A DNA stretch of 64,000 nt. Source: Lacticaseibacillus porcinae. GTDB taxonomy: Bacteria; Bacillota; Bacilli; Lactobacillales; Lactobacillaceae. The notes under the pieces are model-generated. The model made no database searches. It was not told the origin of the DNA and saw only the letters and a program-made list of their open reading frames with translations. The stretch spans positions 62,001-126,000 of the forward strand of contig NZ_RHNS01000002.1 in the NCBI RefSeq assembly GCF_003946305.1, in the 5' to 3' direction. The translations under genes and the position numbers were made by a program. This document shows, in pieces, positions 15,121 to 24,391 of this stretch (its first letter is position 1; every line of letters starts with the position of its first letter).

Positions 15121-16803
15121 ATGGACTTCAAACAACAAGTCGTTACAGCTTTAAGCAACGCTACTGGCGACGATCTCAGTGCTGACCAAATCGCACAATT
15201 ACTAGAAACCCCAAAAACCTCTGATTTAGGGGATTATGCTTTCCCAACGTTTGCGTTGGCGAAAGTTTATCACAAAGCCCCAAAGATGATTGCCGCAGAC
15301 TTAGTTGAAAAAATCGACGCCAAGCCTTTTGAAGCAGTCAAAGCAGTCGGCGGCTACGTCAACTTCTTCTTAGACAAAGTTAGCTTTGCTCATGATACCT
15401 TGACCAGCATCGCAGCAGATCCCACGCATTACGGCGACCAACAATTAGGTGCCGGCAATGTCCCAATCGACATGTCCAGCCCTAACATCGCCAAGCCAAT
15501 GTCCATGGGTCACTTGCGGTCAACTGTGATCGGCAATGCTTTGGCGAATATTTTGACGAAAGTCGGCTACTCCCCAATTAAGATCAATCATTTAGGGGAC
15601 TGGGGCACCCAATTCGGGAAGCTGATCGTCGCTTATCGCAAGTGGGGCTCTGAAGCCGACGTTAAAAAAGACCCGATCCACTACTTAGTGAAATATTACG
15701 TTCAATTCCACGAAGAAGCAGAAACTGATCCATCGTTAGACGACCAAGCCCGTGCTGTGTTCAAACAACTTGAAGATGGCGATCCAGAAGTTCACCAACT
15801 CTGGTCTTGGTTCCGAGAAGAATCCTTAAAGGAATTCACCCGTATTTACGATATGCTAGGCGTGAAGTTTGACTCCTTTAATGGGGAAGCTTTCTACAAC
15901 GATAAAATGGATGGCGTGGTCAAGGAGCTTGAAGACAAGCATTTGTTGAAGTCTTCTCAAGGCGCTGAAATCGTCGACCTTGAAAAATACGATTTAAACC
16001 CTGCCTTGATCAAAAAGTCTGATGGCGCCACGCTTTACATGACCCGGGACTTAGCCGCAGCCTTTTATCGTCACAACGAATACAACTTTGTTCAAAGCTT
16101 GTATGTCGTCGGCAACGAACAGCGCGAACATTTCGACCAACTCAAAGCCGTCATTAAAGAAATGGGCTACGACTGGGCAGATGATATTCACCACATTCCA
16201 TTTGGTTTGATCACTTCTGGTGGGAAGAAGTTGTCCACCCGTAAAGGCAACATCATTTTACTGGAAAAAGTGCTTAACGATGCCATCGAATTAGCGAAGA
16301 AGCAAATTGCCGAAAAGCATCCTGATTTAGCAAATGCCGACAAAGTGGCGCATCAAGTCGGCGTCGGCGCGGTGATCTTCCATGATTTGAAGAACGAACG
16401 TTTAGATTCTTTTGACTTCAACTTGGAAGAAGTCGTGCGTTTTGAAGGGGAAACCGGCCCTTACGTGCAATACACCAATGCGCGTGCCAACAGTATCCTA
16501 CGCAAGACAGAAACGCAACCAGCTGCCGATGTGGCGTTGACTGATCCAGCTGCTTGGGATGTGCTCAAAGCTTTAGGCGATTATCCTAACGTGATCGCGC
16601 GCGCCGCGAAAGCTTACGAACCTTCCGTCATTGCGAAATACGCGTTGAAGTTGGCCAAAGCCTTCAACAAGTACTATGCCAACTCCAAAGTCTTAGTCGA
16701 CGATGCCGAATTGCCAGCACGTTTGGCGATGGTGAAAGCTGTCAGCACGATTTTGACTTCTGCACTGGCATTACTTGGTGTTGAAGCCCCTGCAGAAATG
16801 TAA
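15121..16803 (+). CDS. argS: Arginine-tRNA ligase
   Basis: ArgS charges tRNA-Arg. The 560-residue protein has the N-terminal Add-1 domain, then the class I catalytic core with SPNIAKPMSMGHLRST as the HIGH region and KKLSTRKGN as the KMSKS loop, and a C-terminal all-helical DALR anticodon-binding domain (YTNARANSILRK onward). The start at 15121 follows AAGGAGG, right after the T-box terminator. The frame upstream of it is T-box RNA, not protein. It is followed by a terminator and argR. Confidence 0.97.
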   Translation: MDFKQQVVTALSNATGDDLSADQIAQLLETPKTSDLGDYAFPTFALAKVYHKAPKMIAADLVEKIDAKPFEAVKAVGGYVNFFLDKVSFAHDTLTSIAADPTHYGDQQLGAGNVPIDMSSPNIAKPMSMGHLRSTVIGNALANILTKVGYSPIKINHLGDWGTQFGKLIVAYRKWGSEADVKKDPIHYLVKYYVQFHEEAETDPSLDDQARAVFKQLEDGDPEVHQLWSWFREESLKEFTRIYDMLGVKFDSFNGEAFYNDKMDGVVKELEDKHLLKSSQGAEIVDLEKYDLNPALIKKSDGATLYMTRDLAAAFYRHNEYNFVQSLYVVGNEQREHFDQLKAVIKEMGYDWADDIHHIPFGLITSGGKKLSTRKGNIILLEKVLNDAIELAKKQIAEKHPDLANADKVAHQVGVGAVIFHDLKNERLDSFDFNLEEVVRFEGETGPYVQYTNARANSILRKTETQPAADVALTDPAAWDVLKALGDYPNVIARAAKAYEPSVIAKYALKLAKAFNKYYANSKVLVDDAELPARLAMVKAVSTILTSALALLGVEAPAEM

Positions 16804-16811
16804 TTTCTGCG

Positions 16812-16842
16812 ATACCCGTTCATGGCGAACGGGTATTTTTTT
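16812..16842 (+). terminator. Terminator after argS
   Basis: ATACCCGTTC pairs with GAACGGGTAT (10 bp), followed by a T-run. Confidence 0.92.
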
Positions 16843-16853
16843 GATTATTCGTG

Positions 16854-16880
16854 TGTTACAATATGCATAGATATTCACCA
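16854..16880 (+). promoter_or_regulatory. argR promoter with overlapping ARG-box-like sequence
   Basis: TGTTACAAT is an extended -10. The following bases, TATGCATAGATATTCA, resemble the AT-rich ARG box on which ArgR binds. Autoregulation is inferred from this placement. Confidence 0.5.
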
Positions 16881-16892
16881 GGAGGGTCATTC

Positions 16893-17348
16893 ATGAATAA
16901 ATCCCAACGACAAAACGCATTGGCGCGTATTATTAACCAAAAAGTGATCAGCACCCAAGACGAATTGTTAACGGAGCTGAAAAATGCCGGTATCGAAGCG
17001 ACGCAAGCGACGATTTCCCGTGACATTCGCGAGTTACGCATCGTCAAAGCCCAAGATGCGAGCGGTGCGTTGCGGTATACCATTTTCCGTGGGGATAGCG
17101 AATCGCAATTGGAACGGTTAGGCAACTCTATTCGCGAAGTCGGGTTGTCCATCACCCGGGTGCGATTCATGAATGTGATCAAAACCTTGCCATCTAACGG
17201 GAACCTGTTAGCGGCAATCATCGACGATATCAAATTCGCGCAAGTGGTCGGGACCTTAGCTGGGCATGACACCATCGTGGTGATCTCACCAGATGAGGAA
17301 TCTGCGATTTGGTTCAATCAACAATATGATCGCGCCTTTAGCGATTAA
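16893..17348 (+). CDS. argR: Arginine repressor ArgR/AhrC family
   Basis: ArgR controls arginine synthesis and degradation genes and binds DNA as a hexamer with arginine. The 151-residue protein has an N-terminal winged helix with the recognition segment TQATISRDIRELRIVKA and a C-terminal oligomerisation and arginine-binding domain (GNLLAAIIDDIKF, GTLAGHDTIVVI). The start at 16893 is set by AGGAGGG. Lactobacilli often carry two ArgR paralogues. Which one this is cannot be told here. Its position after argS suggests a link to arginine supply. Confidence 0.93.
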   Translation: MNKSQRQNALARIINQKVISTQDELLTELKNAGIEATQATISRDIRELRIVKAQDASGALRYTIFRGDSESQLERLGNSIREVGLSITRVRFMNVIKTLPSNGNLLAAIIDDIKFAQVVGTLAGHDTIVVISPDEESAIWFNQQYDRAFSD

Positions 17349-17351
17349 GCT

Positions 17352-17391
17352 AAAGCGCCGCAGCGAAACTTATCGCTGCGGCGCTTTTTTC
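17352..17391. terminator. Bidirectional terminator after argR
   Basis: AAAGCGCCGCAGCG pairs perfectly with CGCTGCGGCGCTTT (14 bp). It separates argR from the convergent PadR operon. Confidence 0.93.
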
Positions 17392-17393
17392 GA

Positions 17394-18245
17394 CTAATTT
17401 TGACGATTACGATTGGCTTTGATACCTTGAATCAAATTCCAGATCATCCAGGCTGAGGGAATCAACCAAATCAACATGACGTCGCCAATGAGAAAATACA
17501 GGACATGATTGTCTTGATTGAGCCAAGTAGCCGTCATTGGGACCCGCACCAAGATTCCTAGTATGCCTAATATCACTTCAACAAATAGGAAGGTCACTGC
17601 AATTGGTAAGAAGCGAAATTTCTGACGATCAACATAAAATTGAAAGGCCGCTGCCAGCAAACAGGCGCCGATCACGATGAAAGCGACTGGATTGGATAGC
17701 GTCAGTTTGAGTGGCGTATTGAGTGAAACAAAACTCATGGGAATCAACGCACCGGCACCGCCGCACAAGACGATAATTATCCCAGCAGCGAGCCATTGGT
17801 GTTTGGCAAAGACAATGCGACTAAGTCCCCAGGAGAGAGCAAGTATGAAGATCCCGATGCCGACGAGTCCGATCAACAGCTTACCAATATCGACTGGTTC
17901 ACTGGGAATGATCAAACTTGGTAAGCACAGGAGTAACGCATAAAAGCCGGCACCTGTTAACGCTACACGACGAATTTTGTGCCAATCATTAGGTAATGCC
18001 TGCAACATTTCTTTGGCAACGCCAGCAGGAGCAGTGCCAAAATAATCCGCCGCAGATTGGCCGTTGGCTTGGGCATCAAGCAAGTCGTTTAGCAAATCGA
18101 GCAAATCAGTTTCCATTTGAACATTATTTTTTAGCTTCCCACGCATGCGTAAATAAACGACGATATTGCCATAAAATTCTGCATTCTGCTTATTCAATAA
18201 CTGACTGCGATTTTGATTCTCTTGCATCAACTCAGCTTCATTCAT
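17394..18245 (-). CDS. HAAS-type membrane protein, PadR operon partner
   Basis: The protein is 283 residues. The N-terminal 90 residues are soluble and helical, with a segment LLDLLNDLLDAQANGQSAADYFG typical of HAAS/DUF1700-like or DUF1129-like proteins. The rest has about six membrane helices. Such proteins are usually encoded next to a PadR regulator and are thought to act in envelope homeostasis, but no biochemical role is established. Its start overlaps the padR-like stop by eight bases (ATGAATGA), so expression is coupled. Confidence 0.75.
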   Translation of the reverse strand: MNEAELMQENQNRSQLLNKQNAEFYGNIVVYLRMRGKLKNNVQMETDLLDLLNDLLDAQANGQSAADYFGTAPAGVAKEMLQALPNDWHKIRRVALTGAGFYALLLCLPSLIIPSEPVDIGKLLIGLVGIGIFILALSWGLSRIVFAKHQWLAAGIIIVLCGGAGALIPMSFVSLNTPLKLTLSNPVAFIVIGACLLAAAFQFYVDRQKFRFLPIAVTFLFVEVILGILGILVRVPMTATWLNQDNHVLYFLIGDVMLIWLIPSAWMIWNLIQGIKANRNRQN

Positions 18246-18582
18246 GGTCGTGTTCCTCCAAGTTTACGATCGATGTGACATTCGTCTCAAGCTGTTGCCA
18301 TTCAGTTAAAAATTTATGTTTTGCGGTTTGTCCGGCTGTTGTCGGTGAATAATATTTACGCTTTGGCCCGTCAGCAGATTCCCTGAATTCACTTTTGAGG
18401 AGGCCTTTTTTCTCCATCGTCATCAATAGTGGATAAATCGTGCCTTTAGGAACATCGGTAAAGCCAAAGTCATCTAAACGTTGCGTGATCGCGTAGCCAT
18501 ATGAAGGCGACTGATCCAACAAAATCAATAAGCAACCTTGTAAGACGCCTTTGAGCATTTGACTGGTTTCGTTGCTGGCCAT
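18238..18582 (-). CDS. PadR-family transcriptional regulator
   Basis: This is a 114-residue winged-helix repressor. The segments LIDQSPSYGYAITQRL-like (here LLILLDQSPSYGYAI) and GTIYPLLMTMEKKGLLKSE are diagnostic of PadR. The start at 18582 follows AGAGGTG. The upstream DNA carries an imperfect repeat around AACTAGAAGATACC, which could be its operator. It forms a two-gene operon with the HAAS-type membrane protein, and autoregulation is likely by analogy. Confidence 0.88.
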   Translation of the reverse strand: MASNETSQMLKGVLQGCLLILLDQSPSYGYAITQRLDDFGFTDVPKGTIYPLLMTMEKKGLLKSEFRESADGPKRKYYSPTTAGQTAKHKFLTEWQQLETNVTSIVNLEEHDHE

Positions 18583-18702
18583 GTCATCACCTCTAGTTTG
18601 TTTTACCAACTAGAAGATACCACGCTCGTAGATAGTTTGCAATACATACTAGTGGAAAATAAAAATACCACTGAAGAGTTTCGCTGGCAATTAGACAATT
18701 TG

Positions 18703-19539
18703 TTAAAATACTGCAGGACATTCGACGGTTTGCACAAGATCGCTCAGCGGCTTTTGCCAACTGAGCTTTGCGCCGTGTAACATCAACCGCGATGCCGCGG
18801 ATTCGTCGCCATACAGTGGATCGCCAAGGATCGGGAAACCGATTGATGCCAGATGCACGCGAAGCTGATGGGTGCGACCTGTTTCTAAGGTCAACCAGAC
18901 GCGAGCAATCTGACCATCACGCGCGATCACACGGTAATGAGTGACGGCATGATCACCATCTTCGCGGACCATGCGTTTGCGTTTATCATTGGGATCATGG
19001 CCGATCGGCGCATCGATCACCCCAGCATCGGGGATATCACCACTAACTAAAGCGACATATTCACGGGCGACAGTTTTCTTAGCAAGTTGTTGATTGATCA
19101 AACTTTGCGTCAGCGGATCTTTGGCAATCAACGTCAAGCCACTGGTCAACATGTCTAAGCGATGGGTGATGTATGCGGGATTTGGTGCGAGATAAGCGGC
19201 GACCCAGTTCATCAAGGTGTCCACTTCACTAGGTTGATTGGGGTGGGGTTTGATGCCGGCAGGCTTATTGACGATCAAGACTTGATTATCTTCGTAGATC
19301 ACATTAAGGGGATGCACTTGATGAACATAATCAGTGGGATCTGCGGCAGCTATGTTTAATTGAATGGTTTCCCCAGCATGCACCGGCAAATTGCCATAGC
19401 GATAGTCGCCATTGACGGTAACGCCTTGATGTTGCCGCAGCCAAAACCGCCAAGACTTTGGCACATGCCAAGCAGTCAATTGGTCGGTGACACTAGGATA
19501 ATCATGTAAAACTGGAGCCGTAAGTGAAAATTCGGGCAT
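18703..19539 (-). CDS. RluA/RluD-family rRNA/tRNA pseudouridine synthase
   Basis: The 278-residue enzyme has a degenerate S4-like N-terminus (about 1-65), then the catalytic domain. The active-site motif HRLDMLTSGL near residue 128 contains the catalytic Asp. LETGRTHQLRVHLASIGFPILGDPLYG, quoted here only in its core GRTHQLRVHL, is the second hallmark. It resembles B. subtilis YhcT/YjbO-like enzymes. The target base cannot be assigned from sequence. AAAGGA lies ten bases before the ATG. Confidence 0.9.
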   Translation of the reverse strand: MPEFSLTAPVLHDYPSVTDQLTAWHVPKSWRFWLRQHQGVTVNGDYRYGNLPVHAGETIQLNIAAADPTDYVHQVHPLNVIYEDNQVLIVNKPAGIKPHPNQPSEVDTLMNWVAAYLAPNPAYITHRLDMLTSGLTLIAKDPLTQSLINQQLAKKTVAREYVALVSGDIPDAGVIDAPIGHDPNDKRKRMVREDGDHAVTHYRVIARDGQIARVWLTLETGRTHQLRVHLASIGFPILGDPLYGDESAASRLMLHGAKLSWQKPLSDLVQTVECPAVF

Positions 19540-19646
19540 AAGGCGGATTCCTTTTCATTGGATTTACGTTAAAGTTGTGAAGCTGGCCAACGCCATCACG
19601 CTAGCAATGTTACAATATGTAAGACTAATTTATAGGAGGGGTATCG

Positions 19647-21731
19647 TTGGCTTACCTCAAGCAATTTTGGCAGTGGGTGCGACCTTACCTGCATACCGCC
19701 TGGGCGGCAGTACGCTGGTTCTTCCGGCGTTTTCAACTGATCCGCTGGATAATTTTGATCGGGTTGACCATTATTTTGATCGCGAGTGCTTGGTTTACTT
19801 ATCAAGCCAAAACCGCCGACGTTCAAAACATCAAATCAACCCTGCAAACCAAAACCGTGATTTACGATCGTAAAAACGAAGAAGCCGGGACCCTTTACGG
19901 ACAAAAAGGGACTTATGTGACCTTAGATAAGATCTCGCCGCAAATTCAAAATGCGGTGTTGTCGACAGAAGATCGCACCTTTTATTCTAACTGGGGGTTT
20001 TCGATTAAAGGGATCTTGCGGTCATTGGTGAACTTGATCATTCATCATGGCCAAATCACCGGTGGGGGGTCGACCATCACCCAACAGTTAGCTAAGAACA
20101 CTTTACTGACGCAACAACAATCCTACTTACGCAAAGCTCAGGAATTATTTTTAGCGATCCAGTTAACTAAAGTGTACTCTAAATCAGATATTTTGACGAT
20201 GTACTTGAACAATGCCTACTTCGGCAACGGGGTATGGGGCGTTGAAGATGCTTCAGAAAAATATTTTGGTAAACATGCGTCAGAACTCGACGCTTCAGAA
20301 GGCGCAACTATCGCCGCGATGTTGCGTAGTCCCAGTTATTATAACCCGATCGACAACATGCAACATGCGGTCGATCGTCGGAACTTAATTTTAGGGTTGA
20401 TGGTGGACAACGACAAGCTGACGCAAAGCGAAGCCGCGACGGCAAAGTCTGAAACCTTGACACTGAAAGATAATTACACCGATGGCAATGCCAACAAGTA
20501 TCCTTACTTCTTTGATGCGGTGATCGAAGAAGCCCAAAAAGATGGCATCTCCCAAGATGACATCATGAACAAAGGCTACAAGGTTTACACGACTTTGGAC
20601 ACGACTTATCAAAGTGAAATGCAATCGACTTTTGATAACGATACGAACTTCCCAGACAACGCCTCTGACGGCACCAAAGCGCAAGCCTCAAGTATTGCTG
20701 TGGATCCTAACAACGGTGGGGTACTCGCAGTGGTCGGCGGGCGCGGTGAGCATGTGTTCTTAGGCTACAACTACGCAACGCAGCTGCAGCGCAGCCCTGG
20801 TTCGACAATCAAACCGTTGATGGTGTACACGCCAGCGCTTGAACATGGTTATGACTACGACTCCACCGTTCAAGATAAAAAGCAAAGTTATGGCGCCAAC
20901 AACTACACCCCAACCAATGCCACTGGCACTTATACTGGTAGTTTGCCGATGTATATGGCGTTAGCCAATTCTGTCAACACTTCTGCCGTATGGTTGCTCA
21001 ATAAAATTGGCGTGCAAACCGGCGTCAAAAGTCTCGCCCGCTTTGGCATCGACTTGAAGAAAAAAGATCAAAACTTGGCCGCAGCGTTAGGTGGGGTGAC
21101 CACCGGCTTCAGCCCGTTGATCATGGCTCGCGCCTATTCCGCTTTTGCTAACGGCGGCTACTTACCGCAAACGCATTTTATTCGCAAAATTGTTGATGCC
21201 ACTGGTAAAACTGTCGTCGACAACAGCGAAAATACGAAGAAGCGGATCATTTCAGCATCGGTCGCCAAGACGATGACCTCGATGATGCTTGGGACCTTCA
21301 AATATGGTACCGGCGTTTCAGCGGCACCATATGGTTACACTGTCGCTGGGAAAACTGGATCAACTGAAGTGCCATCTGATTGGGGCTACGGGACGCGAGA
21401 TCAATGGGTCGTCGGCTACACCCCAGACATGGTGGTTGCGACTTGGACTGGTTTTGCGACGACGGATAAAGATCACTTCTTAGTCGGCACCAGTGAATCT
21501 GGCGTCGCCCCAATTTTTAAAGCAGAAATGGCTTCGATGTTACCAAGTTCGCCACAAAGTGCCTTTGACACCAAAGATGCGAAATCTGAAGCAACCTTGC
21601 AAACACCGGCGACAAGTTCTAGTGGTAGCGATGTTTGGTCGAATATTCAAGATGGCGTCCAAAGCGGCATCGATTCTGCTAAGAATACGGTTAATCAATG
21701 GTATAATGACATTAAAGGGTTATTCAATTAA
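19647..21731 (+). CDS. Bifunctional class A penicillin-binding protein (PBP2A-like)
   Basis: This protein polymerises and cross-links peptidoglycan outside the membrane. It is 694 residues: a short cytoplasmic tail, one membrane anchor (about 32-51), a GT51 glycosyltransferase domain with catalytic Glu108 in STEDRTF and GGSTITQQLAKN, then a transpeptidase domain with SPGSTIKP (nucleophile Ser), SVN and AGKTGST. The C-terminus is Ser/Thr-rich and ends in an amphipathic segment. The start is TTG 19647, eight bases after AGGAGGGG. It is cotranscribed with the YlbF-family gene. Confidence 0.94.
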   Translation: MAYLKQFWQWVRPYLHTAWAAVRWFFRRFQLIRWIILIGLTIILIASAWFTYQAKTADVQNIKSTLQTKTVIYDRKNEEAGTLYGQKGTYVTLDKISPQIQNAVLSTEDRTFYSNWGFSIKGILRSLVNLIIHHGQITGGGSTITQQLAKNTLLTQQQSYLRKAQELFLAIQLTKVYSKSDILTMYLNNAYFGNGVWGVEDASEKYFGKHASELDASEGATIAAMLRSPSYYNPIDNMQHAVDRRNLILGLMVDNDKLTQSEAATAKSETLTLKDNYTDGNANKYPYFFDAVIEEAQKDGISQDDIMNKGYKVYTTLDTTYQSEMQSTFDNDTNFPDNASDGTKAQASSIAVDPNNGGVLAVVGGRGEHVFLGYNYATQLQRSPGSTIKPLMVYTPALEHGYDYDSTVQDKKQSYGANNYTPTNATGTYTGSLPMYMALANSVNTSAVWLLNKIGVQTGVKSLARFGIDLKKKDQNLAAALGGVTTGFSPLIMARAYSAFANGGYLPQTHFIRKIVDATGKTVVDNSENTKKRIISASVAKTMTSMMLGTFKYGTGVSAAPYGYTVAGKTGSTEVPSDWGYGTRDQWVVGYTPDMVVATWTGFATTDKDHFLVGTSESGVAPIFKAEMASMLPSSPQSAFDTKDAKSEATLQTPATSSSGSDVWSNIQDGVQSGIDSAKNTVNQWYNDIKGLFN

Positions 21732-21760
21732 CCTAAAACAACGAAATGAGGCGCCTATTT

Positions 21761-22105
21761 ATGGCTAACGTATACGACACCGCCAACCAACTGGCATCAG
21801 ATTTAAAAGAATCCCAACAATTCAAGGAAATGCAACATGCCTTTGATATGTTGAAACTCGATGCTGTCGCTTATGCGATGTTCCAACAATTCCAACAAAA
21901 ACAAATGCAATTGCAACAAATGCAAATGCAAGGCCAACAACCTACCGAAGATGACATCAAAGAAATTCAAACCCTCGGTGAAAAAATGCAAAACATGCAA
22001 CCGATCAACGATTTGATGGTCAAGGAACAAGCTTTATCCCAAATGATGGATGAACTCAACCGCGCCATCACCCAACCAATCGTCGATATCTACCAAGGTA
22101 AATAA
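21761..22105 (+). CDS. YlbF/YmcA-family protein
   Basis: This is a 114-residue, fully helical protein, very rich in Gln and Met (QKQMQLQQMQMQGQQ in the middle). It belongs to the YlbF/YmcA (DUF964) family. In B. subtilis the YlbF-YmcA-YaaT complex aids RNase Y maturation and competence or biofilm signalling. Lactobacilli keep the family without a clear pathway. The weak GAGG ten bases before ATG 21761 supports that start. A strong terminator follows. Confidence 0.85.
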   Translation: MANVYDTANQLASDLKESQQFKEMQHAFDMLKLDAVAYAMFQQFQQKQMQLQQMQMQGQQPTEDDIKEIQTLGEKMQNMQPINDLMVKEQALSQMMDELNRAITQPIVDIYQGK

Positions 22106-22113
22106 TCATCATG

Positions 22114-22143
22114 GGACTCAGACAAGTGTCTGAGTCCTTTTTA
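22114..22143 (+). terminator. Terminator after the YlbF-family gene
   Basis: GGACTCAGAC pairs perfectly with GTCTGAGTCC, followed by TTTTT. Confidence 0.92.
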
Positions 22144-22147
22144 TATG

Positions 22148-22375
22148 TTTGAGGCCGAGTCATTTGAAATGGGGACTCCATCTGGCCGCCGCCACATGGT
22201 GAGGGTCCAAGGGGTTGTCTAGCCGAGGTGTGTCGCTGCGCTCCCTACTCGCCGGATCTTTCCCCACGGCTTTTCGTGTCGGATAGCAAGCAGGTAAAAG
22301 GCAGGTGTCGTGATTGCGTTTTGAGGGAAAAATCGCTATCATGAAACATAGCAATGCATCGTAGAAAAGGTGGCC
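22148..22375. other. Unexplained GC-rich non-coding stretch before yhaM
   Basis: This stretch has no credible gene on either strand and its base composition is noticeably richer in G and C than normal spacers. It contains a perfect CATTTGAAATG palindrome inside GAGT/ACTC arms at 22157-22178, a CACG-loop-CGTG hairpin near 22265, a direct repeat of GCAGGT near 22290, and a GCTAT/ATAGC hairpin at 22334-22351 close to the yhaM start. It could be an unrecognised RNA, a genomic repeat or the remains of a gene. Confidence 0.4.
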
Positions 22376-22378
22376 CAT

Positions 22379-23347
22379 ATGGCAAAACAACTATTTGATT
22401 TTCAAAACGGCGCAGATCTCACGATTCCAGTGTTGATTAAGTCTGCTGAAGTGCGTTTAGCAAAAAACGGGAAGAAATTCATCGCGTTCAATTTCCAAGA
22501 TGCGTCTGGTCACATCTCAGCGAAGTTCTGGGATGCTCAGGAAGCGGATATTGATCAATACAAAGCTGGCGTTGTGGTATTGCTCCACGGCAAACGTGAA
22601 TTGTATCAAGGCAATCCGCAGATCAAGATCTACAATATGCGCTTAGCCACGCAAGAAGAAGGCAATAATCCTGCCAACTACCAAGAACATGCGCCTGAAT
22701 CTGCAGATAACATGGGCGATGAACTCAATGATTTCATTTTTAAGATCACTAATCCCAACTGGAATCGCATCGTCCGCAAGCTGTTGGCTGATCACAAAGA
22801 GGCCTTTTTAACTTATCCAGCAGCGAAGTCCAATCACCATGCGTTCACTGGTGGGTTGGCTTTCCATACGTTGAGCATTTTACGGTTAGCGCAAAGTGTT
22901 GCGGATCAATATCAAAGCGTCAACAAGTCGTTGTTATTTGCTGGGGCAATTTTACATGACTTGGGCAAAACCATCGAATTGTCTGGCCCAGTGTCCACTG
23001 AATATACGATGGAAGGCAACTTGATCGGCCACATTGTTTTAGTCGATGAAGCGTTGGTGCAAGCTGCACAAGAGTTGAAAATCGATATTCATCAAGAAGA
23101 TATGATCATGTTGCGGCACATGATCTTGTCACATCACGGGTTGTTGGAATATGGTTCTCCTGTGCGTCCAGGGTTGCTAGAAGCGCAGATCTTGCACAAT
23201 CTTGATGATATGGACGCCCAGATCAATATGTTGACCACCGCTTATCAACATATTGAACCAGGGACATTCACCGAGCGGTTGTTTGGGATGGATAATCGCC
23301 GATTCTATCGTCCAGAACATGGGAAAAGCTACGCCGATCCTAAATAA
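22379..23347 (+). CDS. yhaM: 3'-5' exoribonuclease YhaM
   Basis: YhaM trims RNA from the 3' end in the cytoplasm. The 322-residue protein has an N-terminal OB fold (about 15-95: ISAKFWDAQ, VVLLHGKRELYQG) and an HD hydrolase domain with HHAFTGGLAFHTLS, HDLGK and LSHHG supplying metal ligands. The start at 22379 follows AAAGGTGG. In many Bacillota yhaM lies next to prsA, and the same neighbourhood is seen here. Confidence 0.93.
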   Translation: MAKQLFDFQNGADLTIPVLIKSAEVRLAKNGKKFIAFNFQDASGHISAKFWDAQEADIDQYKAGVVVLLHGKRELYQGNPQIKIYNMRLATQEEGNNPANYQEHAPESADNMGDELNDFIFKITNPNWNRIVRKLLADHKEAFLTYPAAKSNHHAFTGGLAFHTLSILRLAQSVADQYQSVNKSLLFAGAILHDLGKTIELSGPVSTEYTMEGNLIGHIVLVDEALVQAAQELKIDIHQEDMIMLRHMILSHHGLLEYGSPVRPGLLEAQILHNLDDMDAQINMLTTAYQHIEPGTFTERLFGMDNRRFYRPEHGKSYADPK

Positions 23348-23355
23348 TGAACTAG

Positions 23356-23390
23356 AAAGCTCGCTGGCAGCAAATGTCAGCGGGCTTTTT
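23356..23390 (+). terminator. Terminator after yhaM
   Basis: AAAGCTCGCTG pairs with CAGCGGGCTTT with one G-U, followed by a T-run. Confidence 0.82.
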
Positions 23391-23436
23391 GATTGGGTTC
23401 AGGCGGGAAAAAACACATTACAAAATTCTGGGCACC

Positions 23437-23467
23437 AAAAAAGCGCAACGCCTAAACGTTACGCTTC
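23437..23467 (-). terminator. Terminator after the first prsA gene
   Basis: On the minus strand, AAGCGTAACG pairs with CGTTGCGCTT (one mismatch), followed by six T residues. Confidence 0.85.
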
Positions 23468-23476
23468 AAGATTGAT

Positions 23477-24391
23477 TTAGTTAGCGGTGCTGGAACCAGT
23501 GCTGCTTGCGCTAGATGGGTTCAAGTAAACGGAAAGCACGTTCTTCAAGTCAGAATCCTTGATAGAAACATTAGCCTTCTTCAAGACTTTCTTGATCACA
23601 CCAGTCATGACCGTGGTGTCAGATTCCCACTTGGTGTAAAGTTGCTTCTTAAGTTCTGCCGTGTGATCCGCTTTCTTGCCTTTGGCAGGAACCTTGATGG
23701 CACGGATGATGTGGTAACCATAGCTAGTCTTCACAGGTGTTTGCGTGAAGTCGCCAGCTTTAGTCAACTTGAAAGCAGCTGCTTTGAAGGTAGCATCCAA
23801 GCTTGTGTCAGTGTTGTCAAAAGGACTCAACTTACCAGCATCAGAAGCCGTGGCAGTATCGGTGGAGTTGGCCTTGGCCAACTTCTTGAAGTTTGCTTCA
23901 GAATTGTCTTTCTTTAAATCAGCGATCAATTCGTCAGCTTTGTCTTTCTTGGCAACCAAGATGTGTTGCACCGTGATCTTTGGTTGATACTTCTTCCATT
24001 GCGCATCGATTTGCTTTTGCGTTGGCTTCTTCAAGTCTTTCAACGCAACAGATGACAATAAGGAAGTCTTGATTTGTTCCTTGAAGGTCTTGGTGGTCAA
24101 ACCGCTTTGTTGTAATGCAGAAGAGAAGCTTGAGCCGTATTGCGACTTAACCTTGTTATATTGGGCGGTGACTTTCTTGTCAGAAACCTTCTTGCCGTAT
24201 TGTTGTTCCAACGCCTTTAAGACGATCATGCTACGCAAGGTGGATTGACCACTGGTGGTGGACTTCATTTCTTGGTAGTAATCATCTTTGGTGATCTTGG
24301 CGCCTTTCATGTTGGCAACCGTACTAGAACCGCACCCAGCTAAGGTTGCAGCCAGCACAACGCCGGCAATGCCGAGGATCCATTTCTTCAT
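23477..24391 (-). CDS. prsA: Foldase lipoprotein PrsA (copy 1)
   Basis: PrsA folds secreted proteins at the outer face of the membrane. The 304-residue precursor has a signal peptide ending in the lipobox LAGC (modified Cys near residue 20), an N-terminal helical chaperone part, and a parvulin PPIase domain that begins at KITVQHILVAKK near residue 130 and ends with GYHIIRAI. The tail is Ser/Thr-rich. The start at 24391 follows AGGATGTG, and the frame upstream to 24478 lacks a signal peptide. It is a close tandem copy of the next gene. Confidence 0.95.
   Translation of the reverse strand: MKKWILGIAGVVLAATLAGCGSSTVANMKGAKITKDDYYQEMKSTTSGQSTLRSMIVLKALEQQYGKKVSDKKVTAQYNKVKSQYGSSFSSALQQSGLTTKTFKEQIKTSLLSSVALKDLKKPTQKQIDAQWKKYQPKITVQHILVAKKDKADELIADLKKDNSEANFKKLAKANSTDTATASDAGKLSPFDNTDTSLDATFKAAAFKLTKAGDFTQTPVKTSYGYHIIRAIKVPAKGKKADHTAELKKQLYTKWESDTTVMTGVIKKVLKKANVSIKDSDLKNVLSVYLNPSSASSTGSSTAN

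Noticed and set aside
14646-15185. A 179-codon open frame covering tRNA-Gly and the argS T-box
   Set aside because: It runs through a clear tRNA, an intrinsic terminator and a T-box, and has no ribosome binding site.
22160-22390. Minus-strand frame of 76 codons before yhaM
   Set aside because: It has no ribosome binding site, unlikely composition, and overlaps the yhaM start. The region is better treated as non-coding.
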